From Thermobifida fusca NBRC 14071 = JCM 3263 (GTDB lineage Bacteria > Actinomycetota > Actinomycetes > Streptosporangiales > Streptosporangiaceae), in contig NZ_BCWB01000048.1 in NCBI RefSeq assembly GCF_001592045.1, positions 1 through 56,795 on the forward strand: a stretch of DNA of 56,795 nucleotides, read 5' to 3'. The number at the start of each line of letters is the position of its first letter. The stretch's first letter is position 1. The translations under genes and the position numbers were made by a program. A model generated the notes under the pieces. The model ran no database searches, was not told where the DNA came from, and saw nothing but the letters and a program-made list of their open reading frames with translations. Positions 9,636-18,620 of this stretch are shown one piece after another.

Positions 9636-9848
9636 ATGGCACCTGAACCGAAGCGCCCGCACGTCGCACCGGACGATGACGACCACCCCCTCGAAGCCCC
9701 TGAGGCGGATGTCGCTGACCAGCGCATCTCCGACGACGAGGAAGAGACGCCCCTGGAGCTCGAACTGGACCGCGGCTGGGAGGTCCCGGAGGCCGACGCG
9801 GTGGAGCAGGCCCTGGAGGTCCCGGAGGACGAGGACGACTACCGGTGA
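9636..9848 (+). CDS. Small acidic protein, unknown
   Basis: This 70-residue protein is very acidic (roughly one third Asp and Glu) and has no hydrophobic segment or cysteine. It contains two near-repeats, LEAPEADVADQ at 19-29 and [15 protein letters not shown] at 50-64. The ATG at 9636 has GGAGG 4 bases upstream. Codon choice is typical of the region, which supports a real gene. It lies between divergent moeZ and the TetR gene. No function is recognised; it may be a disordered binding protein. Confidence 0.6.
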   Translation: MAPEPKRPHVAPDDDDHPLEAPEADVADQRISDDEEETPLELELDRGWEVPEADAVEQALEVPEDEDDYR

Positions 9849-10013
9849 CTGAGGGCCGGTTGTCCGCGATGACGTGCGCGGATCATCTGCGTCCCCTTAC
9901 GGACGAGTAAGATAGCTCGGTACGCACTTCGGTCGCAGCAGGCTCGGAGCGGGGAGCCTGCCGGAGCGGCCGATCAAGAACGCGGCCTCCGGCGCCGCGA
10001 AGGTTCGGGGAGT

Positions 10014-10640
10014 GTGGCTGTGACGGCTCCTTCAGAAGCCCAACCACGGGGGACCAGGCTCCCTCGGATAGCCCGACGGCGGCAGTTGCTCGCCGCGGCT
10101 CAGCAGGTCTTCGTGGAACGGGGATACCACGCAGCGGCGATGGATGAGATCGCCGAACGCGCCGGGGTCTCCAAACCCGTGCTGTACCAGCATTTCCCCG
10201 GAAAGCTGGAGCTCTACCTGGCTCTGCTGGAACAGCACTCTGAGGCACTGGTGGAAAAGCAGCGGGCTGCGCTGCAATCCACCGACGACAACTGGCAGCG
10301 CGTGGTCGCGAGCTTCAAAGCGTATTTCGACTTCGTGTCCGGGGAAGGCGGAGCGTTCCGCCTCGTCTTCGAATCCGACCTCCGCAACCTCCCGGCAGTG
10401 CGGGAAATCACAGAACAGACCACGCTCCGCTGCGCGGAACTCATCGGCGAAGTGATCCGGCAGGACACGAGCGTTTCCGACGAAGAGGCGCACCTGCTCA
10501 GCATCGGCCTGGTCGGCATGGCGGAGACCAGCGCCCGCTACTGGCTGAGCCGGGGCACGATCCCCAAGGATGCTGCCGAGCAGCTCATCGCCCGCCTCGC
10601 TTGGCGTGGGATCAGCGGCTGGGATCTCACGCGCCACTAG
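10014..10640 (+). CDS. TetR-family regulator, FasR-like
   Basis: The 208-residue protein has a TetR helix-turn-helix at about 25-66, with AAMDEIAERAGVSKPVLYQHF at its core (HTH residues 42-61). A helical ligand-binding domain follows. Position between moeZ and the ferritin-like/RhlE genes matches Rv3208 (FasR), which activates fatty-acid synthase genes in mycobacteria in response to long acyl-CoA. That function is inferred from synteny and should be treated as a hypothesis. GTG at 10014 or GTG at 10020 are both possible starts; CGGGGAG lies just upstream. No autoregulatory palindrome was clear in the 165-base leader. Confidence 0.82.
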   Translation: MAVTAPSEAQPRGTRLPRIARRRQLLAAAQQVFVERGYHAAAMDEIAERAGVSKPVLYQHFPGKLELYLALLEQHSEALVEKQRAALQSTDDNWQRVVASFKAYFDFVSGEGGAFRLVFESDLRNLPAVREITEQTTLRCAELIGEVIRQDTSVSDEEAHLLSIGLVGMAETSARYWLSRGTIPKDAAEQLIARLAWRGISGWDLTRH

Positions 10641-10787
10641 CCCTCTACTTCTCCTCTCCTCCCCTACCCCGATGGTTGGCTCCCTCCTTCTTGGGTAGTC
10701 GCGCTGGGCGGAGGCATTCTCCGAGTTCAGTCGGGGTCTTTCGGCACGCCGACGCGACCCCGGCATCCCCTCAGGGGAGGAGACGAG

Positions 10788-11615
10788 ATGTTCACACCAC
10801 TGGCCGTCACTGATATCGGACAGGGCATCGGCAGTGTCTGGGGATCCCTGGTGGCTTTCATCCCCCGGCTCGCTGTCTTCCTCGTTGTCCTGATCCTGGG
10901 CTGGCTTCTTGCCAAACTCATCGGCCGCCTGGTCGCCAAAGCACTGGCCAAAGTCGGCTTGGACCGGGCACTGGAACGCGGCGGGCTGGGAAGCTACTTC
11001 CAGCGCAGCCGGTTCAACGCGAGCGATATCGCGGGGAAGTTCGTCTACTACGCGGGGGTGCTGATCGTCCTTCAGCTCGCGTTCAGCGTATTCGGCCCCA
11101 ACAACCCGATCACCCAGATGCTCAACAGCGTGGTGGCGTGGCTGCCGCACCTCGCCGTGGCGTTGATCATCGTCGTGGTGGCGGCGCTGATCGCCCGGGC
11201 CGTGCGCGAGCTGGCTTCGGAAGCGCTCGGCGGGCTGAGCTACGGCAAGGTGCTGGCCAATACGGCAGGGGTTTTCATCGTCGGCCTCGGTATTATCGCC
11301 GCCCTCAACCAGATCGGGGTGGCTGCCGCGGTGACCTTGCCGATCCTCATCGCTGTGCTGGCTGCGGTGGCGGGCATTCTCATCGTCGGTGTCGGCGGCG
11401 GTCTGATCCGCCCGATGCAGCAGCGGTGGGAGGGTTGGCTGGACCGGGCCGAGTCTGAGACGAAAAACTTCCGCGCCCAAGGGGCAGGTGACCGTGGCCC
11501 GGCCACGGCGGGTTCCCGCTCCACGGAGACAGTGGCCCCGCCGCGGCAGGAGTCTGCTCCGGGAGAGCCGCTTGCCTCGTCCGGGGAGCGTCGACGCCGT
11601 CACCGACGCCCCTGA
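10788..11615 (+). CDS. TM-helix-repeat membrane protein (MscS-associated type)
   Basis: The 275 residues contain five predicted membrane segments near 22-46, 83-102, 113-137, 157-175 and 183-206, then a polar, Arg-rich cytoplasmic tail from about 210. The repeated pattern of a long helix ending in small residues and Arg/Lys matches the conserved TM-helix repeat found in small mechanosensitive-channel relatives. It lacks the MscS beta domain, so a channel role is only a guess. The start has a strong GGGGAGGAG site just upstream. The preceding 147 bases hold no other gene. Confidence 0.7.
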   Translation: MFTPLAVTDIGQGIGSVWGSLVAFIPRLAVFLVVLILGWLLAKLIGRLVAKALAKVGLDRALERGGLGSYFQRSRFNASDIAGKFVYYAGVLIVLQLAFSVFGPNNPITQMLNSVVAWLPHLAVALIIVVVAALIARAVRELASEALGGLSYGKVLANTAGVFIVGLGIIAALNQIGVAAAVTLPILIAVLAAVAGILIVGVGGGLIRPMQQRWEGWLDRAESETKNFRAQGAGDRGPATAGSRSTETVAPPRQESAPGEPLASSGERRRRHRRP

Positions 11616-11713
11616 GCACCTGAATCCCTAGCCTCGCCCGCAGTCGTGGTCCGTGGGCGAGGCACACGCCTGTCGGCGTGCGGCTGTCTGCGCTGCGCTG
11701 GGCGAGCGGCCCA

Positions 11714-11956
11714 TCAGAGCAGGTCGCTTTCGGCGAGCTCTTCGCGGGCCAGCCGGTCGATCCGCCGGAAGAAGAGGACGACCCCGCCGAACAGCAGCAG
11801 GAAGCACAGCCAGAAGACCGGGCTCGCCGGTCCCGTGAGAACCATGATCACCAGTGTGACTGCTGCTTGCAGGCCGTAGATGGAGAAGTCGACTCGATCC
11901 CGGTGAATCAGGACTCCGATCGGTGGACGCGCTGCTCCGTGCCGACCGCTCCCCAT
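11714..11956 (-). CDS. Small two-TM membrane protein, unknown
   Basis: The 80-residue product has two hydrophobic stretches (about 25-42 and 45-63) followed by a charged C-terminus ending ELAESDLL. The ATG at 11956 is preceded by GAAAGGA 6 bases upstream, a better start than the upstream in-frame ATG. It is convergent with the TM-helix gene. The layout resembles the 2TM domain fold seen alone or on sensor kinases in bacteria, but the family is not certain. Confidence 0.6.
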   Translation of the reverse strand: MGSGRHGAARPPIGVLIHRDRVDFSIYGLQAAVTLVIMVLTGPASPVFWLCFLLLFGGVVLFFRRIDRLAREELAESDLL

Positions 11957-12296
11957 TGACTGTCCTTTCTCGCGGCGCGTTGGCCGCCGCTTCGTCGTTG
12001 TCGAGCCGGGCATCCCAGCACGTAATGGTGGAGCCCATCGTCCTGTTCGCGCCGCTTGCCCCATTCCCGCGCGGGAGGGGTACGCGGCCGCGTAGCCCAG
12101 GGCTTAGCGTACGCCCGCCGCGCAGGGCTTTGTGCCCGGTTTGCGGATCCTCGCAGTGAACTTCCCCGCACGGGACGCAACGTCCAGGACAATTCGTGAC
12201 ATCGGATCCTCGGCGTAGCCCGCGTCCCGGTGCCGTGCCCGGTGCACCGCCCTCAGCGGCAGGCCGGGTCCGCGGCCCGCCGTGCCGGACGCGTCG
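11957..12296. other. Intergenic, nothing recognised
   Basis: This 340-base gap lies between the start of the two-TM gene and the end of the ferritin-like gene. No reading frame has both a ribosome site and plausible composition, and no strong dyad was seen. Confidence 0.4.
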
Positions 12297-12998
12297 TCAG
12301 CCTGCCAGCCCCATCGCCTGGAGCCGCGCGTTGTGGGACTCGGTCAACCGCGCAAAGATGCGGCTGACCGCGGCCAGGTCGCCGTTCCGCTCCTCGCTGC
12401 TGTCCCCTTTCGCCAGTAGTTCCGCGAGTTGCGGCCGGTCGAGCGCCACCCGCTGGGCTTGGCTGAGCGCCTCCCCGACCAGGCGGCGCGCCCACAGCGC
12501 GAGTCGGCCCGCCAGCGTGGGCTCCTCGGCAACCGCCTGCTTGACCTTGGCGGCAATGAACTCGGCCCGCCCCTCCTCGGAGAGGACGTCGACCACCAGT
12601 TCCCGGATCTCCGGGTCGGTCACTTCGGCGACCTGCCGGTAGAAATCGGCCGCGATCCCGTCCCCCACATACGCCTTGACCAGGCTTTCCAGCCAGGTTT
12701 GCGGGGTGGTGTGGGCATGCCAGGCGTCCAGGGGGGCAATGAACGGCTGCATCGCCTCCTCGGGATCCACTCCCAGTTCGACGAGCTTGCGCCGCAGGAC
12801 CTGGTGGTGGGCCTGCTCGGTGGCCGCGAACGCCGCCAGTTCGGCTTTGTCCGTCAACGTGGGGGCGAGTTCAGCGTCGGAAGCCAACCGGAAGAACGAC
12901 ACCAGCTCGGCGTAGGCCAGCAGTCCCAGCAGGTCGATGACTCCGCGGTCAACAGGAGTGGTCACCCGGCTGGGGTCGGGAGCGACTGCGGAACTCAT
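12297..12998 (-). CDS. Ferritin-like fold protein (Rv3210c-like)
   Basis: The 233-residue, all-helical protein has carboxylate/histidine ligands spaced for a ferritin-like di-iron site: E31 in helix 1, E61-x2-H64 in helix 2 and EEGRAEF in a later helix. Relatives are annotated as ferritin-like or tRNA-hydroxylase (MiaE)-like in actinobacteria, but no substrate is established. It lies between the FasR-like regulator and the RhlE helicase, as in M. tuberculosis (Rv3210c-Rv3211), and is divergent from the helicase. Confidence 0.75.
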   Translation of the reverse strand: MSSAVAPDPSRVTTPVDRGVIDLLGLLAYAELVSFFRLASDAELAPTLTDKAELAAFAATEQAHHQVLRRKLVELGVDPEEAMQPFIAPLDAWHAHTTPQTWLESLVKAYVGDGIAADFYRQVAEVTDPEIRELVVDVLSEEGRAEFIAAKVKQAVAEEPTLAGRLALWARRLVGEALSQAQRVALDRPQLAELLAKGDSSEERNGDLAAVSRIFARLTESHNARLQAMGLAG

Positions 12999-13507
12999 GC
13001 CTTCCAGCCTATCGCCCCAGCACCGGTGTCCCTCCCGTCACGGGACGGCTCGGGACTATTCACGATTCTTTCCGTGTTTTCTCACAAGTGAACAAGGCAG
13101 GAAAGCCATGCCCTATCCAGCGTGGATGACGCGGGATAGACTCGTAACCGTGATCGGATCCCACCGGTCACACATCCAATGCCCCGTCGCGGCCGGTCGC
13201 GTCGCCCCGCTACGGAGGCCCCGTCATGAGACCACTGGCCTGTCCGGCAGCGGCACCGCGTCCCAAGACGAGTCACGGACTCGCGGTAGGAGACAGGCCG
13301 CAGCCTCCTACGGCCGCGACCGCTCCCGCCCGCTGTGGCCTCCGCGATCCGCGAGTATCCACCAACGGAGGCCCTGGGACCGCTACCTGTCACGACCGAC
13401 GTCCTCGTCTCGGCGTACCGGGGCGCCGCGCGAGCTCCTCGCTTTGCTGAGCCGCGCCGGTCCCGCAGCCGGGCTCGTCCGACCCGCCGCGTACGCGGCC
13501 CGCCTAG
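12999..13507. other. Divergent leader upstream of the helicase
   Basis: This 509-base gap separates two divergent starts. It should hold promoters for both genes. DEAD-box helicase genes often have long structured leaders, and there is room for one here. Open frames in it have poor starts and Arg/Pro-rich products and are not called. Confidence 0.4.
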
Positions 13508-15019
13508 ATGGAGGCATCGACCCTGACCACTATCAGAAGTACGCACAGTTCAGATCAGACCACTTTTCGCGATCTCGGCGTCATCGACGACATCGCCGAC
13601 GCCTTGGAAGCCGAGGGCATCGTCGCCCCCTTCCCCATCCAGTCCATGGCCCTGCCCTTGGCACTGACCGGCGCCGACATCATCGGACAGGCGCGCACCG
13701 GAACCGGTAAGACGTTCGCTTTCGGGCTCCCGCTGCTTCAGCGGGTCCACACACAGCCCGGATCAGCCAAGCGCCCCCGCGCGCTCGTGGTGGTGCCGAC
13801 CCGGGAACTCGCGATCCAGGTGGCCGCGGACCTGGCCACGGCAAGCAAACGCATCGACGTGCGGATCGCCACCGTGTACGGGGGACGCGCCTACGAGCCG
13901 CAGATCTCTGCCCTGCGCAAGGGTGTCGACATCGTCGTGGGCACCCCGGGGCGCCTCCTGGACTTGGTGAAGCAGCGCCACCTGATCCTGTCCGAGGTGA
14001 CCGCGCTCGTCCTGGACGAAGCCGACAAGATGCTCGACCTCGGCTTCCTGCCCGACATTGAACGGATCCTCGCGAAAACCCCTGACCAGCGGCAGACCAT
14101 GCTGTTCTCGGCGACAATGCCGAGCGAAATCGTGGCGCTGTCCCGCAAATACCTGCGCCGCCCCACCCACATCCGCGCTGAAGACGATCCCCTCGACACC
14201 GGTTCCGGCCAGGTCACCCAGCATGTCTTCCGCACCCATCCGCTGGACAAGCTGGAAATGCTGGCCCGCCTGCTCCAGGCGCGCAACCGGGGCCTGACCA
14301 TGGTGTTCTGCCAGACCAAACGGGAATGCCACCACGTCTCCACGGAGCTGTGCCGCCGCGGGTTCGCTGCCGCAGCCGTCCACGGCGACCTGGGGCAAGG
14401 CCAGCGGGAGCGGGCGCTGCGCGCGTTCCGCAACGGCAAAGTCGACGTGCTGGTTGCCACCGACGTGGCCGCCCGGGGCATCGACGTGGACGACGTGACG
14501 CACGTGGTCAACTACGAGTGCCCCGACGACGAGAAGACCTACACGCACCGCATCGGCCGGACCGGCCGGGCGGGACGGTCCGGGACCGCTGTCACGTTCA
14601 TCGACTGGCAGGAACTCCTGCGGTGGAAGCTGATCAACCGGGCGTTGGGGCTGCCTTTCGCTGACCCGCCGGAGACCTACTCCACGTCGCCGCACTTCTT
14701 CGACGCTCTCGACATTCCGCGGGACGCCAAGGGAGTGCTCGCCAAGGAGGAGCAGGACCGGGCCGGTCTGGCAGCGGAAGAAGTAGAGGACATCGGGGAG
14801 ACCGGGCGGGCCTCCCGCACCAAGGACCGGGAGCGTTCGCGGCAGCGCCGGTCCCGGCCCCGGAAACGCACCCGGCGTGGCGTCCCCACGACCCGCTCAG
14901 CTGCGGAGCCCACCGGTGAGACCGCAGCGAAAAGCGACGCGGACTCGTCTGCCCGCACCCGTCGGCGCACACGCCGCCGCAGTCGCCGGAACGCCGGGAC
15001 GAACAGCGACCGCGCCTAA
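13508..15019 (+). CDS. rhlE: DEAD-box RNA helicase, RhlE type
   Basis: The 503 residues show all core motifs: Q motif near 20-45, ARTGTGKT at 62-69, PTRELA at 97-102, GTPGR at 145-149, DEAD at 170-173, SAT at 201-203, then ARGIDV and HRIGRTGRAGR in the second RecA domain. The tail from about 430 is rich in Arg, Ser and Thr with RRTRRRSRR-like runs, typical of an RNA-binding extension. Expected role: remodelling of structured RNA in decay, ribosome assembly or cold response. Synteny with Rv3211 supports the RhlE name. Confidence 0.9.
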   Translation: MEASTLTTIRSTHSSDQTTFRDLGVIDDIADALEAEGIVAPFPIQSMALPLALTGADIIGQARTGTGKTFAFGLPLLQRVHTQPGSAKRPRALVVVPTRELAIQVAADLATASKRIDVRIATVYGGRAYEPQISALRKGVDIVVGTPGRLLDLVKQRHLILSEVTALVLDEADKMLDLGFLPDIERILAKTPDQRQTMLFSATMPSEIVALSRKYLRRPTHIRAEDDPLDTGSGQVTQHVFRTHPLDKLEMLARLLQARNRGLTMVFCQTKRECHHVSTELCRRGFAAAAVHGDLGQGQRERALRAFRNGKVDVLVATDVAARGIDVDDVTHVVNYECPDDEKTYTHRIGRTGRAGRSGTAVTFIDWQELLRWKLINRALGLPFADPPETYSTSPHFFDALDIPRDAKGVLAKEEQDRAGLAAEEVEDIGETGRASRTKDRERSRQRRSRPRKRTRRGVPTTRSAAEPTGETAAKSDADSSARTRRRTRRRSRRNAGTNSDRA

Positions 15020-15110
15020 CCCCGCGGAGCCCAGGGCCTGCTACGCAACGGCCCGCCCGGTGCCGTGCCGGTTTCCGCGCCCGCACCGCGGTCCTCTAGG
15101 GTGAGCGCTC

Positions 15111-15983
15111 GTGAGCACTCCTCGGATCCTGACCCTTCCTCCCGGTGCCCACCGCACCACCATCCCCACCCCGTCCGGTCCGATCGCGGCCCTCGCCGCC
15201 GGCCCGGTCGGCGGGGCCCCTGACCGGCACACCGCAGTGCTGGTGCCCGGGTTCACCGGAAGCAAAGAAGACTTCATTGCGCTGCTGGGACCGCTGGCCC
15301 AGGCGGGGCGCCGAGTGTATGCGATCGACCTGCCGGGCCAGTACCAGTCTCCCGGCAGCGACACGCTGGACGCCTACTCGTGTGCGGCGCTGGGCCGGGC
15401 GGTTGCCGAGGTCATCGCCGCCCTCGAGCAGGGGCCGGTCCACCTGCTGGGGCACTCGTTCGGCGGACTGGTCACCCGGGAGACCGTGCTCTCCACAGCG
15501 GTCCCGCTGCTCTCCCACGCGTTGCTGGGGTCCGGCCCGTCCGGGGTCGAAGGGTCGCGCCGGGAGGACGCCCTGCGGCTGATCGCCGCGCTCGGCCCCT
15601 CCCCCACCCGGGAGATCGTTCACCGGATCTGGTGGGAGCACTTGGAAGACCAGTACCGGGCCAGCGGGCTGCCCGAGGAGATCCACGTCTTCATGCGGGA
15701 GCGGATGCTGGCCAACCATCCCCTGGGCCTGCTCCGCATGGCGCAGGAGGTGACTTCCGCCCCGGACCGCACCGCGGAACTGGCCGCGGCCGGGCTGCCC
15801 ACTCTGGTGCTCTACGGGGAGGACGACGACGCCTGGTCCCCGGCGACCCAGTCCGCGATGGCTGCCGTCCTGAACGCCCGGTGCGTGGTGATCCCCGGGG
15901 CCGCCCACTCGCCTAACGTGGAAGCCCCCGAAGCCACCGCTGCCGCCCTCACCGCCTTCTGGGACCAGGCAGAGTCCCGTTGA
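15111..15983 (+). CDS. Alpha/beta-fold hydrolase
   Basis: The 290-residue protein has the usual triad: nucleophile S116 in GHSFGG, acid D239/D240 in YGEDDDAW and H266 in GAAHSP. An oxyanion HG-like turn is replaced by PGFTGSK at 46-52. It is most like small-molecule esterases or lactonases; the substrate is not predictable. GTG at 15111 is the start. It follows the helicase by 91 bases and may be cotranscribed. A strong hairpin follows the stop codon. Confidence 0.82.
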   Translation: MSTPRILTLPPGAHRTTIPTPSGPIAALAAGPVGGAPDRHTAVLVPGFTGSKEDFIALLGPLAQAGRRVYAIDLPGQYQSPGSDTLDAYSCAALGRAVAEVIAALEQGPVHLLGHSFGGLVTRETVLSTAVPLLSHALLGSGPSGVEGSRREDALRLIAALGPSPTREIVHRIWWEHLEDQYRASGLPEEIHVFMRERMLANHPLGLLRMAQEVTSAPDRTAELAAAGLPTLVLYGEDDDAWSPATQSAMAAVLNARCVVIPGAAHSPNVEAPEATAAALTAFWDQAESR

Positions 15984-15985
15984 CG

Positions 15986-16041
15986 CGGCCACCGTGGCAC
16001 CGGCAGGGCTGTGCCGCTGAGTGCCGACACCACGGTGGCCG
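15986..16041. terminator. Shared hairpin between convergent genes
   Basis: A perfect 12-bp inverted repeat (CGGCCACCGTGG / CCACGGTGGCCG) flanks a 32-base loop. It starts three bases after the hydrolase stop codon and ends five bases before the stop of the convergent gene at 16047, so it can serve both directions. Confidence 0.7.
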
Positions 16042-16046
16042 GGCCG

Positions 16047-16874
16047 TCACTCCCCGAGCACCCAGGAGTCGAAGTTCTTGGACTCCTCGGCGATGGTGGT
16101 CTCCTCGCCCGTGGACGGCAGGACCCGGGTCTCCTCCGGGAGCGCCAGCAGGACCTCGCCGACCGAGGCGAGCTGGGACGTGTAGTCCATGTAGCCGTCG
16201 CCGACCGTGCCGAGTTTTCCGGCGAGCAGCGTGTCGCCGCTGCACACCGCCTTGATGTGAGGGAAGTAGTAGGACAGCGAGCCGGGAGCGGTGCCGGGAG
16301 TGGGCAGGATCTCCACTTCCACATCGCCGATGGTCAGCTTGCCGCCGCCCTCCGCCTCGATCTCGGGGCTGTGCTCGACACCGTGGACTTTGCGCCAGCG
16401 GCGCAGCTCCTTGGGGTGCAGGGCGATCGGCGCTTCGTCCCTCTCGGCGACTTCCACCGCGCCAGCGATGTGCGGCCGGTAGCCGTTGGTGCAGGCAACC
16501 AGGTAGATCTCGCGGTCGCCGACTTTTTCGAGGATGGCTTTGGCGTCCTCCCCCGGGTTGACGACGACGACACCGTCCTCGTCGATCTGGACGATCCAGG
16601 TGTTGGTGACGACCTCGTACTCTTCGCCGTCGACCTCGAGGGTTCCTGCCATTTCGACCCGCTCGATGGACAGGTCGCTGCTGTCGGAGCTGCCGTCCCC
16701 GGCCTCGGACGCCTTCTCCGCACCGTCGGACGCATCCGCACTGCTGCCCGTGTCGGCCTGCGCGGATTCCTCGTCGGAGCTGGCGTCCGCAGCCTCCTCC
16801 GCGTCTTCGACGGTGGTCACGGCGGCGTCCGCCTCGGCCTCACTCTTCTTCTTGGCCTTCCGTTTCCAGAACAC
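16047..16874 (-). CDS. Degenerate metallo-beta-lactamase-fold protein
   Basis: The 275 residues split into a basic N-terminus (MFWKRKAKKK), an Asp/Ser/Glu/Ala-rich stretch to about 68 with no expected fold, and a metallo-beta-lactamase-like domain from about 75. Elements of the fold are clear: VVVVNPGED at 102-110, TPGTAPGS at 192-199 and SGDTL at 212-216. The metal site is not. The HxHxDH motif reads N130-G-Y132-R-P134-H135, the TPGH histidine is T195, and the late GHG motif is S254-T255-G. Only H135 and D214 remain, so hydrolase activity is unlikely. It may bind a ligand or partner. There is a 199-base gap to the next gene upstream. Confidence 0.75.
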   Translation of the reverse strand: MFWKRKAKKKSEAEADAAVTTVEDAEEAADASSDEESAQADTGSSADASDGAEKASEAGDGSSDSSDLSIERVEMAGTLEVDGEEYEVVTNTWIVQIDEDGVVVVNPGEDAKAILEKVGDREIYLVACTNGYRPHIAGAVEVAERDEAPIALHPKELRRWRKVHGVEHSPEIEAEGGGKLTIGDVEVEILPTPGTAPGSLSYYFPHIKAVCSGDTLLAGKLGTVGDGYMDYTSQLASVGEVLLALPEETRVLPSTGEETTIAEESKNFDSWVLGE

Positions 16875-17072
16875 GTGCCGCCCCTTCGGTTTGCTTACGA
16901 CTGATCACTGGTGCGGGCCTATTGTTACGGCCGGAGGTCACTGATCGGTATTCGACGAGGCCACACCAGGACTCTGCGTGGGCGCCCCGCCTCGTTGTGG
17001 CCCGTATCCAACCAGTTCACAGCCAGTATCGACCGGAATGGTTAAAAGTACTCAAGAGTCGGTGCGGCAGGA

Positions 17073-17945
17073 TCAGCCCACGTACGGCTCGGCCCCGCTT
17101 GCCTGGGCGGCAAGCGCAGCGTAGGCGTCGGGCTCTGTCGTGCAGCAGCCCAGACGGCGTCCGGTCAGCTCACCGTGGTCGTCGCTGGACCCGGTAACGA
17201 CCAGGCCGAGCTCTTCGGCCCGGCGCCGCCAGGAGGCGCGCTCTTCGTCGTCGTGCGACGGGTGGTCGGCTTCGATCCCGTTGAGCCCCGCCTCGGCCAT
17301 GCGTTCCACCAGGTCGTCGGGGACGGCGTGCGTCAACGCGCCTTCGCTGCGGGCCGGGTGAGCCAGCACGCACACGCCGCCGGCAGCACGGATCAGTCGG
17401 ACAGCCCGCACCGGGTCCAGCGCATACCGGGTCACGTGGGCGGGTTTGCCGGAGCCGATCCACCGGTCGAACGCGTCCTGCACGTCCTCGGCGGCACCGG
17501 CTTCGACGAGGGCTTGGGCGACGTGCGGACGGCCGACCACGTTGCGGCCGTCCTCTTCCCCGGCGAGGGCGCGGACACGTTCCCAGGTGACCGGCACCCC
17601 GTGGGCTTGCAGCCGCTCCACCATGGTCTTGGCGCGGATGACGCGGTCGTCGCGGATGCGCTGCAGTTCCGCGGTGAGTTCGGGGTGGTCCGGGTCGAAG
17701 AGGTAGCCCAGCAGGTGCACGCTGGACCCCTGGTAGGCGCAGGACAGTTCGATGCCGGGAACCAGGGTGAGCCCGCGGGGGAGGTGTTGGGCGGCCTCCA
17801 GGATTCCCGCCGTGGTGTCGTGGTCGGTGAGGGCCAGCACGTCGAGCCCGGCCGCGGCCGCGTGGGCGACGACCTCGGCGGGAGTGTCGGTGCCGTCAGA
17901 AACAGAGCTGTGGGAGTGCAGATCGATGCGCATCGCCCCGATCAT
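17073..17945 (-). CDS. PHP-domain phosphoesterase
   Basis: The 290-residue protein starts with DLHSHSSVSDG (8-18) and LTDHDT (39-44), the first two metal-binding motifs of the PHP family, and has GIELSC and LAHPARS further on. Relatives of this size (YciV/RNase AM type) hydrolyse nucleoside 3',5'-bisphosphates or trim short 5' ends of RNA. A second in-frame ATG at 17933 gives the compact MRIDLHSH start and is an alternative. It follows the zinc-ribbon gene by 18 bases, so the two are probably one transcript. Confidence 0.85.
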   Translation of the reverse strand: MIGAMRIDLHSHSSVSDGTDTPAEVVAHAAAAGLDVLALTDHDTTAGILEAAQHLPRGLTLVPGIELSCAYQGSSVHLLGYLFDPDHPELTAELQRIRDDRVIRAKTMVERLQAHGVPVTWERVRALAGEEDGRNVVGRPHVAQALVEAGAAEDVQDAFDRWIGSGKPAHVTRYALDPVRAVRLIRAAGGVCVLAHPARSEGALTHAVPDDLVERMAEAGLNGIEADHPSHDDEERASWRRRAEELGLVVTGSSDDHGELTGRRLGCCTTEPDAYAALAAQASGAEPYVG

Positions 17946-17963
17946 AGGTCAGCGCGGGGAACC

Positions 17964-18620
17964 TCACCCGGCGGGTTTCAGCGACTCGGTGAGGAACGGG
18001 GAGGGCGCACCGAACGGGAGTGTGGGGAAGGGGCCGACATCGCGGGCGTCGCGCAAGTCGTGGATGGCGTCGATTTCGCACATGAGCACCCCGCTGTCGG
18101 CGGGGCTGAAGATGAACCACAGCCACTGGGCCATCGCCTCGCCGACGTAGATGGCGCGCTCCGGTCCCCCGTCAAGGGACCACAGGGCGATTTCGTGTCC
18201 GTCGTTGCGGACTTTGGCTGCGGGCGGGTTCCGGTCGAAGCTGTTTCCTGGATCGGGGCCGTCGAGGCGCGCGATGCGGGCGGCGAGCCCGATGCCGGGT
18301 TCTTCGGAGACGATCACCAGTTCCCCGAGCCCGCCTAGCGGGGCGGGGCCGGACAGGGCGACCGCTGCAGCGAGCGTCCCCGTGCGTTCTTCGCCGACGT
18401 CGGCGAACCCGGTGATCACCCAGTTGTCTGGCAGCGGCCACGGCAGCCAGACCGGCACCTTCGCTTCGTCGAGTACGACTTCCAAAGACGTGGGACTGGG
18501 GTCCCGTACGGCCCGCAACGGGGTCACCGGTCCGTGCGCGTCACACCGCCACGCGCTCGACCAGAGATCAGGTTCGTGGACGGCGCGTCCGCAGCGGGGA
18601 CACGTAGGCGCAGTCTTCAT
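17964..18620 (-). CDS. Zinc-ribbon protein, DUF6758-like
   Basis: The 218-residue product begins with a zinc-ribbon pattern, C7-x2-C10 and C26-x2-H29. The rest is a single globular domain rich in Trp (WLPWPLPDNW, WLWFIF) with no catalytic motif I recognise. Similar actinobacterial proteins usually sit next to PHP-domain genes, as here. I believe this is the DUF6758 family but could not check. The start codon and ribosome site lie inside a perfect hairpin (18618-18650), so translation may be controlled. Confidence 0.65.
   Translation of the reverse strand: MKTAPTCPRCGRAVHEPDLWSSAWRCDAHGPVTPLRAVRDPSPTSLEVVLDEAKVPVWLPWPLPDNWVITGFADVGEERTGTLAAAVALSGPAPLGGLGELVIVSEEPGIGLAARIARLDGPDPGNSFDRNPPAAKVRNDGHEIALWSLDGGPERAIYVGEAMAQWLWFIFSPADSGVLMCEIDAIHDLRDARDVGPFPTLPFGAPSPFLTESLKPAG

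Noticed and set aside
10032-11603. Minus-strand open frame of about 523 codons
   Set aside because: It is antisense to the TetR and TM-helix genes and is Arg/Asp/His-rich without domains.
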